Position numbers and translations under genes: made by a program. Shown piece by piece: positions 22,610-30,411 of a stretch of DNA of 33,551 bases. Source of the DNA: Streptomyces sp. (GTDB lineage Bacteria > Actinomycetota > Actinomycetes > Streptomycetales > Streptomycetaceae); contig NZ_JAEKKT010000198.1 in the NCBI RefSeq assembly GCF_019510245.1, positions 1-33,551 of the forward strand. The letters run 5' to 3'. The notes beneath the pieces are model-generated. The model worked only from the letters and a program-made list of their open reading frames with translations. It was not told the DNA's origin and did not search any database. How positions within the stretch are numbered: position 1 is the first letter of the stretch; each line of letters starts with the position of its first letter.

Positions 22610-23377
22610 TCAGGCGCCGATGGCGTGCAGACCGCCGTCCACGTGGATGATCTCGCCGGTGGTCTTCGGGAACCAGTCGCTCAGCAGGGCGACGATGCCC
22701 TTGCCGGCCGGCTCCGGGTCCTTGAGGTCCCACTCCAGCGGGGAGCGGTGGTCCCAGACGGCGGCCAGGTCGCTGAAGCCCGGGATGGACTTGGCGGCCA
22801 TGGAGCCGATGGGGCCGGCGGAGATGAGGTTGCAGCGGATGTTCTGCTTGCCCAGGTCGCGCGCGATGTAGCGGCTGGTGGCCTCCAGGGCGGCCTTGGC
22901 CGGGCCCATCCAGTCGTACTGCGGCCAGGCGTACTGGGCGTCGAAGGTGAGGCCGACGACCGAGCCGCCGTTCTGCATCAGCGGCAGGCAGGCCATGGTC
23001 AGCGACTTCAGGGAGTACGCCGAGACGTGCATGGCGGTGGCGACGGACTCGAACGGCGTGTTGAGGAAGTTGCCGCCGAGGGCGTCCTGGGGGGCGAAGC
23101 CGATGGAGTGGACGACGCCGTCGAGGCCGCCGAGCTCCTCGCCGACGAGGTCGGCCAGGCGCCCGAGGTGCTCGTCGTTGGTGACGTCGAGCTCGATGAC
23201 CTTGGTGGGCTTCGGCAGCTTCTTGGCGATGCGCTCGGTCAGCGTGGGCCGCGGGAACGCGGTGAGGATGATCTCGGCACCCTGCTCCTGGGCCAGCTTG
23301 GCCGCGTGGAAGGCGATGGAGGACTCCATCAGCACACCCGTGATCAGGATGCGCTTGCCCTCGAGGATTCCACTCAT
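22610..23377 (-). CDS. fabI: Enoyl-[acyl-carrier-protein] reductase FabI (InhA-like)
   Basis: Last reduction of each fatty-acid elongation round (enoyl-ACP to acyl-ACP with NADH). The 255-residue protein follows the FabI/InhA pattern: GKRILITGVLMESSIA at the nucleotide site, SIGFAP, and the catalytic Tyr154-x6-Lys161 in QYDWMGPAKAAL, with Phe145 matching InhA Phe149. The gene follows fabG with a 5-nt gap, the same order as mabA-inhA in mycobacteria. Confidence 0.97.
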   Translation of the reverse strand: MSGILEGKRILITGVLMESSIAFHAAKLAQEQGAEIILTAFPRPTLTERIAKKLPKPTKVIELDVTNDEHLGRLADLVGEELGGLDGVVHSIGFAPQDALGGNFLNTPFESVATAMHVSAYSLKSLTMACLPLMQNGGSVVGLTFDAQYAWPQYDWMGPAKAALEATSRYIARDLGKQNIRCNLISAGPIGSMAAKSIPGFSDLAAVWDHRSPLEWDLKDPEPAGKGIVALLSDWFPKTTGEIIHVDGGLHAIGA

Positions 23378-23382
23378 GGTGA

Positions 23383-24102
23383 TCAGTGACCCATTCCCAG
23401 TCCGCCGTCAACGGGGATGACGGCTCCAGTGATGTACGAGGCGTCGTCCGAGGCGAGGAACCGCACCGTCGCGGCGACCTCCTCGGGCTCCGCGTACCGG
23501 CCGAGCGGCACCTGCGACACGATGGTGGCGCGCTGCTCGTCGGTGAGCACCTTGGTCATGTCGGTGTCGACGAAGCCGGGCGCGACGACGTTGAAGGTGA
23601 TGTTGCGCGAGCCCAGCTCACGGGCGAGGGACCGCGCGAAGCCGACCAGGGCGGCCTTGGAGGCGGCGTAGTTCGCCTGGCCGGGGCCGCCGTAGAGGCC
23701 GACGACCGACGAGATGAGGACGACGCGGCCCTTCTTGGCGCGCAGCATGCCGCGGTTGGCGCGCTTGACGACCCGGAAGGTGCCGGTGAGGTTGGTGTCG
23801 ACGACCGAGGTGAAGTCCTCCTCGGACATCCGCATCAGGAGCGTGTCCTTGGTGATCCCGGCGTTGGCGATCAGGACCTCGACCGGGCCGTGCGCGTCCT
23901 CGATCTCCTTGTAGGCCTGCTCCACCTGCTCGGAGTCGGTGATGTCGCACTTGACGGCCAGGCAGCCCAGTTCCTTGAGGACGGCCGGCGGCTCACCGGA
24001 GCGGTACGTGACGGCAACCTTGTCGCCGTTGTCCGCGAAAGCACGGGCGATGGCGAGGCCGATGCCCCGGTTGCCTCCAGTGACGAGAACCGAGCGGCTC
24101 AA
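23383..24102 (-). CDS. fabG: 3-oxoacyl-[acyl-carrier-protein] reductase FabG
   Basis: Reduces 3-oxoacyl-ACP to 3-hydroxyacyl-ACP with NADPH. The 239-residue SDR has TGGNRGIG (8-15), NAG (80-82), Ser132, Tyr145 and Lys149 in GQANYAASKAAL, and a C-terminal TGAVIPVDGGLGMGH. The start is TTG at 24102: GGGTG lies just upstream and the Rossmann strand begins at once; a longer frame to 24231 has no family sequence. It forms an operon with fabI. Confidence 0.95.
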   Translation of the reverse strand: MSRSVLVTGGNRGIGLAIARAFADNGDKVAVTYRSGEPPAVLKELGCLAVKCDITDSEQVEQAYKEIEDAHGPVEVLIANAGITKDTLLMRMSEEDFTSVVDTNLTGTFRVVKRANRGMLRAKKGRVVLISSVVGLYGGPGQANYAASKAALVGFARSLARELGSRNITFNVVAPGFVDTDMTKVLTDEQRATIVSQVPLGRYAEPEEVAATVRFLASDDASYITGAVIPVDGGLGMGH

Positions 24103-24169
24103 CGGATCACCCTTTCGATCGGTCTGACAACCCGCCCGAACAGCTGGCATGACAGGCGGCTTCATCGAA

Positions 24170-24200
24170 AACCTATCGGTCCCGCCATCGCCGCGGGCAA
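24170..24200 (-). promoter_or_regulatory. Possible promoter of fabG-fabI
   Basis: On the minus strand TTGCCC (24195-24200) and TAGGTT (24170-24175) are 19 nt apart, placing a start about 60 nt before the TTG codon. The spacing is long, so this is tentative. Confidence 0.3.
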
Positions 24201-24207
24201 GCGGGCA

Positions 24208-24237
24208 CCGACAGTGGCTCGGGGGTGTCACTGTCGG
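24208..24237. promoter_or_regulatory. 9-bp inverted repeat between fabG and tldD
   Basis: CCGACAGTG (24208-24216) and CACTGTCGG (24229-24237) are perfectly complementary with a 12-nt spacer, just upstream of the possible fabG promoter and about 100 bp before tldD. As DNA it could be an operator for the divergent pair; as RNA a hairpin. I cannot tell which. Confidence 0.4.
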
Positions 24238-24338
24238 GTCCCTACAGAAAGGCCCGGCGCCGCGCCGAAACCTGTGGTCCGCACGCCCGCGGGCGCGACA
24301 TGATCGGACGGACAGGCCACGACAGCAGGGAGACCTCC

Positions 24339-25862
24339 GTGCACCATTCCATCGACGAAGCCTTCACGGCGCTTCCGCTACGGGCCCTGGCCGACGCCGC
24401 GCTGGCACGCGCGCGTGCGCTGGGGGCCGAGCACGCGGACTTCCGGTTCGAGCGGGTGCGCAGCGCGTCCTGGCGGCTGCGGGACGCCAAGCCCGCCGGA
24501 TCCTCGGACACCACCGACCTCGGGTACGCGGTCCGGGTCGTGCACGGCGGCACCTGGGGCTTCGCGTCGGGGGTCGACCTGACGCTCGACGCGGCCGCCA
24601 AGGTCGCCTCCCAGGCGGTGGCGATGGCCAAGCTCTCGGCACAGGTGATCAAGGCGGCCGGGTCCGAGGAGCGGGTGGAGCTGGCCGGCGAGCCGGTGCA
24701 CGCGGCCCGGACGTGGGTCTCGTCGTACGAGATCGATCCCTTCACCGTGCCGGACGAGGAGAAGTCGGCGCTGCTCGCGGAGTGGAGCGCGCGGCTGCTG
24801 GCGGCGAACGGCGTCAACCATGTCGACGCCTCACTGCTCACCGTGCACGAGAACAAGTTCTATGCGGACACGGCCGGGACCGTGACGACCCAGCAGCGGG
24901 TGCGGCTGCACCCGCAGCTGACGGCCGTCTCGGTCGACGAGTCCAGTGGCGAGTTCGACTCGATGCGGACCATCGCGCCGCCGGTCGGCCGCGGCTGGGA
25001 GTACCTGACCGGCACCGGCTGGGACTGGGACACCGAGCTGGAGCAGATCCCGGAGCTGCTCGCCGAGAAGATGCGGGCGCCGAGCGTCGAGGCGGGTCTG
25101 TACGACCTGGTGGTCGATCCCTCCAACCTGTGGCTGACCATCCACGAGTCCATCGGCCACGCCACCGAGCTGGACCGCGCGCTCGGCTACGAGGCCGCCT
25201 ACGCCGGCACCTCCTTCGCCACCTTCGACCAGCTCGGCAAGCTGAGGTACGGCTCCGACCTGATGAACGTCACCGGCGACCGCACCGCCGAGCACGGCCT
25301 GGCGACCATCGGGTACGACGACGAGGGCGTCGAGGGGCAGTCCTGGGACCTGGTGAAGGACGGCACGCTGGTCGGTTACCAGCTGGACCGCCGGATCGCG
25401 AAGCTGACCGGCTTCGAGCGCTCCAACGGGTGCGCGTACGCCGACTCCCCCGGACATGTGCCCGTGCAGCGGATGGCGAACGTGTCGCTGCAGCCGGATC
25501 CGGCCGGGCTGGCGACGGAGGACCTGATCGGCGGGGTCGACCGCGGGATCTACGTGGTCGGCGACCGTTCCTGGTCGATCGACATGCAGAGGTACAACTT
25601 CCAGTTCACCGGACAGCGGTTCTTCAGGATCGAGAACGGCCGGATCACCGGGCAGCTGCGCGATGTCGCCTACCAGGCGACGACCACCGACTTCTGGGGC
25701 TCCATGGCGGCCGTCGGCGGCCCCCAGACGTACGTCCTCGGCGGCGCCTTCAACTGCGGCAAGGCCCAGCCGGGACAGGTCGCCGCGGTGTCGCACGGCT
25801 GCCCCTCGGCCCTCTTCAAGGGCGTCAACATCCTCAACACCACGCAGGAGGCCGGTCGATGA
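24339..25862 (+). CDS. tldD: TldD metalloprotease subunit
   Basis: A 507-residue zinc protease subunit. The metal site HExxxH is present as HESIGH (His269, Glu270, His274) in LTIHESIGHATELD. TldD pairs with TldE/PmbA; in E. coli the complex trims leader peptides of microcin B17 and degrades the antitoxin CcdA. GTG 24339 was chosen for GGGAG upstream and because the family sequence begins there. The stop overlaps the start of pmbA (ATGA). No precursor peptide gene is adjacent. Confidence 0.94.
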   Translation: MHHSIDEAFTALPLRALADAALARARALGAEHADFRFERVRSASWRLRDAKPAGSSDTTDLGYAVRVVHGGTWGFASGVDLTLDAAAKVASQAVAMAKLSAQVIKAAGSEERVELAGEPVHAARTWVSSYEIDPFTVPDEEKSALLAEWSARLLAANGVNHVDASLLTVHENKFYADTAGTVTTQQRVRLHPQLTAVSVDESSGEFDSMRTIAPPVGRGWEYLTGTGWDWDTELEQIPELLAEKMRAPSVEAGLYDLVVDPSNLWLTIHESIGHATELDRALGYEAAYAGTSFATFDQLGKLRYGSDLMNVTGDRTAEHGLATIGYDDEGVEGQSWDLVKDGTLVGYQLDRRIAKLTGFERSNGCAYADSPGHVPVQRMANVSLQPDPAGLATEDLIGGVDRGIYVVGDRSWSIDMQRYNFQFTGQRFFRIENGRITGQLRDVAYQATTTDFWGSMAAVGGPQTYVLGGAFNCGKAQPGQVAAVSHGCPSALFKGVNILNTTQEAGR

Positions 25863-27253
25863 GCGCCCGTAGCAACAAGCCGCACGAGATCGTCGAGCGC
25901 GCTCTGGAACTGTCCCGGGCCGACGGCTGCGTGGTCATCGCCGACGAGCACTCCACCGCCAACCTGCGCTGGGCCGGCAACGCGCTCACCACCAACGGCG
26001 TCACGCGCGGCCGCTCGCTCACCGTCGTCGCCACGGTGGACGGCAAGGAGGGCACGGCCTCGGGTGTCGTCTCCCGGTCGGCCGTGACCGCGGACGACCT
26101 GGAGCCGCTGGTGCGGGCCGCAGAGGCCGCCGCGCGGGGCGCCGGGCCGGCCGAGGACGCCCAGCCGCTGGTCACCGGCGTGCCGGAGTCCCCCGACTTC
26201 ACGGACGCGCCCGCCGAGACCTCCTCCGCCGTGTTCGCCGACTTCGCCCCGGCGCTCGGCGAGGCCTTCGCACGCGCGCGTGCCGGTGGCCGCGAGCTGT
26301 ACGGCTTCGCCAACCACGAGCTGGTGTCGACGTACGTGGGCACCTCGACCGGGCTGCGCCTCAGGCACGACCAGCCCACCGGCACGCTGGAGCTGAACGC
26401 CAAGTCCCCGGACCGTACCCGCTCCGCCTGGGCCGGACGCTCCACCCGCGACTTCAAGGACGTCGACCCCGGCGCGCTCGACGCCGAGCTCGCGGTGCGG
26501 CTCGGCTGGGCCGAACGGCGCGTGGACCTTCCGGCAGGCCGGTACGAGACGCTGCTGCCGCCGACCGCCGTCGCCGACCTGCTCATCTACCAGCTGTGGT
26601 CGGCGTCCGGGCGGGACGCGGCCGAGGGCCGGACGGTGTTCTCCAAGCCGGGCGGCGGCACCCGCGTCGGGGAGAAGCTGACCGACCTGCCGCTGACCCT
26701 GCGCAGCGACCCGAACGAGCCGGGCCTGGAGTCCGCGCCCTTCGTCGTCGCGCACTCCTCCGGCGGCGACCAGTCGGTCTTCGACAACGGGCTGCCCGTC
26801 GGTACCACCGAGTGGTTGTCGGGGGGCGAGCTGAAGCACCTGACGACCACCCGGCACACGGCCGGTCTGACCGGGCTTCCGGTCGCCCCGGCGGGCGGCA
26901 ACCTGATCCTGGACGGCGGCCTGGACCGCTCGCTGGAGGACATGGTCGCCGCCACCGAGCGCGGGCTGCTGCTGACCTGCCTCTGGTACATCCGCGAGGT
27001 CGACCCGGCGACGCTGCTGCTCACGGGCCTGACCCGGGACGGCGTCTACCTGGTGGAGAACGGCCAGGTCACCGGGCAGGTGAACAACTTCCGGTTCAAC
27101 GAGTCGCCGGTGGACCTGCTGGGGCGGGCGACCGAGGCCGGGCGCACGGAAAAGACGCTGCCGCGCGAGTGGAGCGACTGGTTCACTAGGGCTGCGATGC
27201 CCGCGCTGCGGGTGCCCGACTTCAATATGAGCTCTGTCAGCCAGGGCGTATAA
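25859..27253 (+). CDS. pmbA: TldE/PmbA subunit
   Basis: A 464-residue partner of TldD, sharing its fold (FSKPGGG, LTGLTRDGVYLVENG, NNFRFNESP near the end) but lacking the HExxxH metal motif, as is normal for this subunit. Translationally coupled to tldD. In E. coli it forms the heterodimeric protease with TldD. Cellular substrates in Streptomyces are not indicated by the context. Confidence 0.93.
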   Translation: MSARSNKPHEIVERALELSRADGCVVIADEHSTANLRWAGNALTTNGVTRGRSLTVVATVDGKEGTASGVVSRSAVTADDLEPLVRAAEAAARGAGPAEDAQPLVTGVPESPDFTDAPAETSSAVFADFAPALGEAFARARAGGRELYGFANHELVSTYVGTSTGLRLRHDQPTGTLELNAKSPDRTRSAWAGRSTRDFKDVDPGALDAELAVRLGWAERRVDLPAGRYETLLPPTAVADLLIYQLWSASGRDAAEGRTVFSKPGGGTRVGEKLTDLPLTLRSDPNEPGLESAPFVVAHSSGGDQSVFDNGLPVGTTEWLSGGELKHLTTTRHTAGLTGLPVAPAGGNLILDGGLDRSLEDMVAATERGLLLTCLWYIREVDPATLLLTGLTRDGVYLVENGQVTGQVNNFRFNESPVDLLGRATEAGRTEKTLPREWSDWFTRAAMPALRVPDFNMSSVSQGV

Positions 27254-27272
27254 CCTCGTACCTGATTACGAG
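27249..27272 (+). promoter_or_regulatory. Possible tyrS promoter with inverted repeat
   Basis: TATAAC (27249-27254) overlaps the pmbA stop and could be a -10; no good -35 is seen at the usual spacing. Directly after it CTCGTA-CCTGAT-TACGAG (27255-27272) is a perfect inverted repeat across the expected start site, so an operator is possible. tyrS may otherwise be read from the tldD-pmbA transcript. Confidence 0.35.
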
Positions 27273-27296
27273 ACCACCCAAGGAGATACGAGAACC

Positions 27297-28565
27297 GTGA
27301 CGGACATCGTCGACGAGCTGAAGTGGCGGGGGCTGTTCGCCCTGTCCACTGACGAGGACGCTTTGCGCAAGGCGCTCGCGGACGGTCCCGTCACGTTCTA
27401 TTGCGGTTTCGACCCGACCGCGCCGTCCCTGCACGTCGGGCACCTGGTGCAGGTGCTCACCGTGCGCCGGCTCCAGCAGGCCGGTCACCGGCCGCTGGCG
27501 CTGGTGGGCGGGGCGACGGGTCTGATCGGCGACCCGCGTCCGACGGCCGAGCGCACGCTCAACGACCCCGAGACGGTCGCCGGCTGGGTCGGCAGGCTGC
27601 GCGCCCAGATCGAGCCGTTCCTGTCCTTCGAGGGCGAGAACGCGGCCGTCATGGTCAACAACCTCGACTGGACCGAGGGCATGTCCGCGATCGAGTTCCT
27701 GCGGGACATCGGCAAGCACTTCCGCGTCAACAAGATGCTGACCAAGGACTCCGTGGCCCGCCGCCTGGAGTCCGACCAGGGCATCAGCTACACGGAGTTC
27801 AGCTACCAGATCCTCCAGGGCATGGACTTCCTCCAGCTGTTCCGGCGGTACGGCTGCACGCTCCAGCAGGGCGGCAGCGACCAGTGGGGCAACCTCACGG
27901 CGGGGCTGGACCTGATCCACCGCCTGGAGCCGCACGCCAGTGTGCACGCGCTGGCGACGCCGCTGATGACCAAGGCGGACGGCACGAAGTTCGGCAAGAC
28001 CGAGGGCGGAGCCATCTGGCTCGACGCCGACATGACGACGCCGTACGCGTTCTACCAGTTCTGGCTGAACGTGGACGACCGGGACATCTCGACGTACATG
28101 CGGATCCTGTCCTTCAAGTCCCGTACGGAGCTCGAGGAGCTGGAGAAGCAGACCGAGGAGCGTCCGCAGGCGCGGGCCGCGCAGCGGGCGCTGGCCGAGG
28201 AGCTGACGACGCTCGTCCACGGGGCCGACCAGACGGCGGCCGTGATGGCCGCGTCCCGTGCCCTCTTCGGGCAGGGCGAGCTGGCGGAGCTGGACGACCG
28301 GACGCTGGCCGCGGCGCTGTCCGAGGTGCCGCATGTCCGGGTCGCCGAGCTGGGTCCGGTGGTCGACCTGTTCGCCGAGGTCGGGCTGGTGGCCTCCAAG
28401 TCCGCTGCGCGGCGGACCGTGAAGGAGGGCGGGGCCTACGTGAACAACGTGAAGGTGACCGCCGAGGATGCCGTGCCCTCCGTGGAAGAGCTGCTGCATG
28501 GGCGGTGGCTGGTGCTGCGGCGCGGGAAGAAGAATCTGGCGGCCGTGGAGGTCGTCGGTTCGTAA
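27297..28565 (+). CDS. tyrS: Tyrosyl-tRNA synthetase
   Basis: Charges tRNA-Tyr. The 422-residue class I enzyme has the HIGH-type motif HVGH (46-49) in FDPTAPSLHVGHLV, the KMSKS-type KFGKT (231-235) and a C-terminal S4 RNA-binding domain (about 355-422; KSAARRTVKEGGAYVNN). GTG 27297 has AAGGAGA upstream. Only 43 bp separate it from pmbA, too short for a T-box leader. It ends at copy 3 of the dispersed repeat. Confidence 0.97.
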   Translation: MTDIVDELKWRGLFALSTDEDALRKALADGPVTFYCGFDPTAPSLHVGHLVQVLTVRRLQQAGHRPLALVGGATGLIGDPRPTAERTLNDPETVAGWVGRLRAQIEPFLSFEGENAAVMVNNLDWTEGMSAIEFLRDIGKHFRVNKMLTKDSVARRLESDQGISYTEFSYQILQGMDFLQLFRRYGCTLQQGGSDQWGNLTAGLDLIHRLEPHASVHALATPLMTKADGTKFGKTEGGAIWLDADMTTPYAFYQFWLNVDDRDISTYMRILSFKSRTELEELEKQTEERPQARAAQRALAEELTTLVHGADQTAAVMAASRALFGQGELAELDDRTLAAALSEVPHVRVAELGPVVDLFAEVGLVASKSAARRTVKEGGAYVNNVKVTAEDAVPSVEELLHGRWLVLRRGKKNLAAVEVVGS

Positions 28566-28609
28566 GCGCCGTGGGGGGGTGCGGGTGCGTTGCGGAGTGC
28601 CGGTTGGTT

Positions 28610-28679
28610 GTGGCTGGGTCGCGCAGTTCCTCCCCCAGCCTTCGGCCGGGGGCACCCCCAGCGCCCCTGACGGGGCGCT
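28610..28679. terminator. Dispersed intergenic repeat, copy 3; tandem hairpins
   Basis: Begins GTGGCTGGGTCGCGCAGTTCC (one base longer than the other copies, shown in two parts: GTGGCTGGGTCG and CGCAGTTCC), then the CCCCCAGCC-TTC-GGCCGGGGG hairpin and a perfect AGCGCCCC-TGAC-GGGGCGCT hairpin (28660-28679). It separates the convergent tyrS and GlsB/YeaQ genes. Confidence 0.75.
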
Positions 28680-28711
28680 TCAGTTGAGGGCGCTGTGGAG
28701 TTCGGGGCGCC

Positions 28712-28990
28712 TCAGATGCGCTGCTTTCGCTTTCCCAGGGTCGCCATGTACGCCATGTCGCCCAGGAAGACGATGATGATCGCCGCCACCAGCTGGAACA
28801 GGTGGCGGGTCCAGTCGATGCCCGGTGTCGCCGCCACGCCCGCCGCGCGGGCGATCGCGTTGCCGGCGATGGCGCCCAGGATGCCGAAGATGGTCGTCAG
28901 CCAGAGGGGGCTGTGCTGCTTGCCCGGGATGATCGCCTTCGCGATCAGGCCCAGCACGAAACCCACGATGATCGCCCACAACCAGCCCAT
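28712..28990 (-). CDS. GlsB/YeaQ/YmgE family stress-response membrane protein
   Basis: A 92-residue protein with three membrane segments (about 2-18, 30-51, 65-86) and Gly-rich helix motifs (GFVLGLIAK, IFGILGAIAGN), typical of this family, also called transglycosylase-associated protein. Biochemical role unknown; members are often stress induced. ATG 28990 has GAGGAGG 7 nt upstream. Confidence 0.92.
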   Translation of the reverse strand: MGWLWAIIVGFVLGLIAKAIIPGKQHSPLWLTTIFGILGAIAGNAIARAAGVAATPGIDWTRHLFQLVAAIIIVFLGDMAYMATLGKRKQRI

Positions 28991-29235
28991 GGCTGCCTCC
29001 TCGTACGGCTCGACGTGAGCATTACGCCAAGTCTCGGCCCGTACCCCGTACGGCGCATGTCGGTACCGCCGTACGCGCTACGGCGCAGGGCGTTCACGCA
29101 GGCGGGAGGGCGCCCCGGTCTCGAAGGCGACGCAGGCGCGGCGTACCGTGGAAAGGGTCCTGGCCCGGTTCCCCGTGCGGGTGCGGACCGGGTACGGGCC
29201 GGGGAGTGTCCGATGCGGGCGGATGGTGGAATGTG

Positions 29236-29637
29236 ATGCGGAAGCAGCGCGGCGACGGCAACGTCCAGGTGTTCCGGATCACCGGAGCCCGTACCGGCCT
29301 GGCGGAGGACGTACGCGGCCGGCAGCGCCGGTACGTCATCTCGATGGGCATCCGGACCATGTCGGTGATCCTCGCGGTGACGTTGTGGAACGTCGAACGG
29401 TATGTGGCCGTCGTGGCCCTGGTGCTGGGGGCGCTGCTCCCCTATGTGGCCGTCGTGATCGCAAACGCCGGGCGAGAGCGGCCCCAGTCGCTTCCGTCGA
29501 CCTTCGGGGTGGCACCGACCCGGCTGATGATCGCGCCGCCGCGGGCGGAGGAGACGCAGGCGGAACCCGTCCCGGAGGACGTGGTGGCGGATCCCGCGGC
29601 GGGGGCCGTGCGGGGCGAGCGGCCGGAGCCGGTCTGA
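29236..29637 (+). CDS. DUF3099-like membrane protein
   Basis: A 133-residue protein with a short N-terminus, the segment RRYVISMGIRTMSVILAV that resembles DUF3099, two membrane segments (about 36-54 and 58-78) and a Pro/Glu-rich tail. ATG 29236 has GGTGGA upstream; a GTG at 29206 in the same frame is an alternative that adds 10 residues. GGGTAC at 29186-29191 could be part of a sigma-B-type -10, but I see no matching -35. Function unknown. Confidence 0.75.
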   Translation: MRKQRGDGNVQVFRITGARTGLAEDVRGRQRRYVISMGIRTMSVILAVTLWNVERYVAVVALVLGALLPYVAVVIANAGRERPQSLPSTFGVAPTRLMIAPPRAEETQAEPVPEDVVADPAAGAVRGERPEPV

Positions 29638-29893
29638 GCGCCGGGGACGCGGTGCGGACGGCCGAAGGCTCCACCCGAAGCTCAAGAAAAGCTCAGATCA
29701 ATCGCGCTGTTCCAGTGCCCGGCCAAGGGTGACCCGTGACATACTGCGTACGCGCTCCGCATCCCCCGTCGGAGCGACGGACCGACGCCGGGCAGCTCCC
29801 CCCGTGGCTGCTCGGCGTCGCCATTTCAGGCGGACGACCACATCTGAATAATCCGCCCGCCCACCCCCCTGATCATGTGCCAGGAGGATCCGT
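29638..29893 (+). promoter_or_regulatory. Gene-free 5' region of the 70-residue peptide gene
   Basis: A 256-bp stretch. CATACT at about 29739-29744 could be a -10. GGCGGA (29830-29835) and TCCGCC (29853-29858) form a 6-bp stem with a 17-nt loop near the gene. Otherwise I see nothing I can name. Confidence 0.3.
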
Positions 29894-30106
29894 ATGCTCG
29901 CCATCTGGCAAAATGTCAGGTTTGTCGCCGCTGTGACGGTGCTGGTCCCCCTGGCCTTCGTCTGTCTGACCTTGCTGGTGCTCGGGCTGGCCGTTCTGGT
30001 TCTGCCCCAGTCGCGTCACCAGAGCGCCTTTCGCGCAATGGGCATCCTTCGGCAGGTGGTCGAGGTGCTGGTGTCCGGACGTGGGACGACCGCACGACAG
30101 CACTGA
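29894..30106 (+). CDS. Small membrane protein, function unknown
   Basis: A 70-residue peptide with one long hydrophobic stretch that may span the membrane once or twice (about 9-38; FVAAVTVLVPLAFVC and LTLLVLGLAVLVL) and a basic C-terminal tail (ILRQVVEVLVSGRGTTARQH). ATG 29894 has a strong AGGAGG site 7 nt upstream, good evidence that it is translated. I do not recognise the family. The next gene starts 26 bp later. Confidence 0.7.
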   Translation: MLAIWQNVRFVAAVTVLVPLAFVCLTLLVLGLAVLVLPQSRHQSAFRAMGILRQVVEVLVSGRGTTARQH

Positions 30107-30119
30107 CCGGAGCCTCGGC

Positions 30120-30125
30120 TAAGGT
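30120..30125 (+). promoter_or_regulatory. -10 hexamer TAAGGT, leaderless start for the gene at 30133
   Basis: TAAGGT is followed by seven bases (CAGCGAC) and then the GTG start codon, the spacing of a leaderless promoter. AAGG within it could instead act as a weak ribosome binding site. Confidence 0.45.
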
Positions 30126-30132
30126 CAGCGAC

Positions 30133-30411
30133 GTGATCCCGAACGCCCCTGATTCCGAAACCGGCTCCCCCGTCTGCTCCGCCAAAGGCTGCCGTGCCGA
30201 CGCCGTGTGGGTGCTGGCGTGGAACAACCCGAAGATCCACACGCCGGAGCGGCGCAAGACCTGGCTCGCCTGTGAGGAGCACCGGGAGCACCTGTCGCAG
30301 TTCCTGGGCGTCCGGGGGTTCCTGAAAGACGTCGTGCTGTTGCGGGAGTGGGAATCGTCCGAGCCGCCCGGACAGGAGGGCCAGGCCGGGTCGGCCGGGG
30401 GGCCGGGCTAG
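30133..30411 (+). CDS. Small Cys/His-motif protein (often labelled acetone carboxylase)
   Basis: A 92-residue soluble protein conserved in Streptomyces. It has Cys15 and Cys20 (CSAKGC) and Cys47, His50, His53 (CEEHREH), an arrangement that could bind zinc, plus a Trp-rich strand AVWVLAWNNPKIH. Databases often call it acetone carboxylase, as I recall, but it is far too short for that enzyme and the label is not supported. GTG 30133 follows a possible leaderless promoter. Its stop overlaps the moaA stop by 4 bp. Confidence 0.75.
   Translation: MIPNAPDSETGSPVCSAKGCRADAVWVLAWNNPKIHTPERRKTWLACEEHREHLSQFLGVRGFLKDVVLLREWESSEPPGQEGQAGSAGGPG

Noticed and set aside
24149..25858. N-terminal extension of the PmbA frame
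   Set aside because: It overlaps tldD in another frame; the true start is the ATG at 25859 that overlaps the tldD stop.
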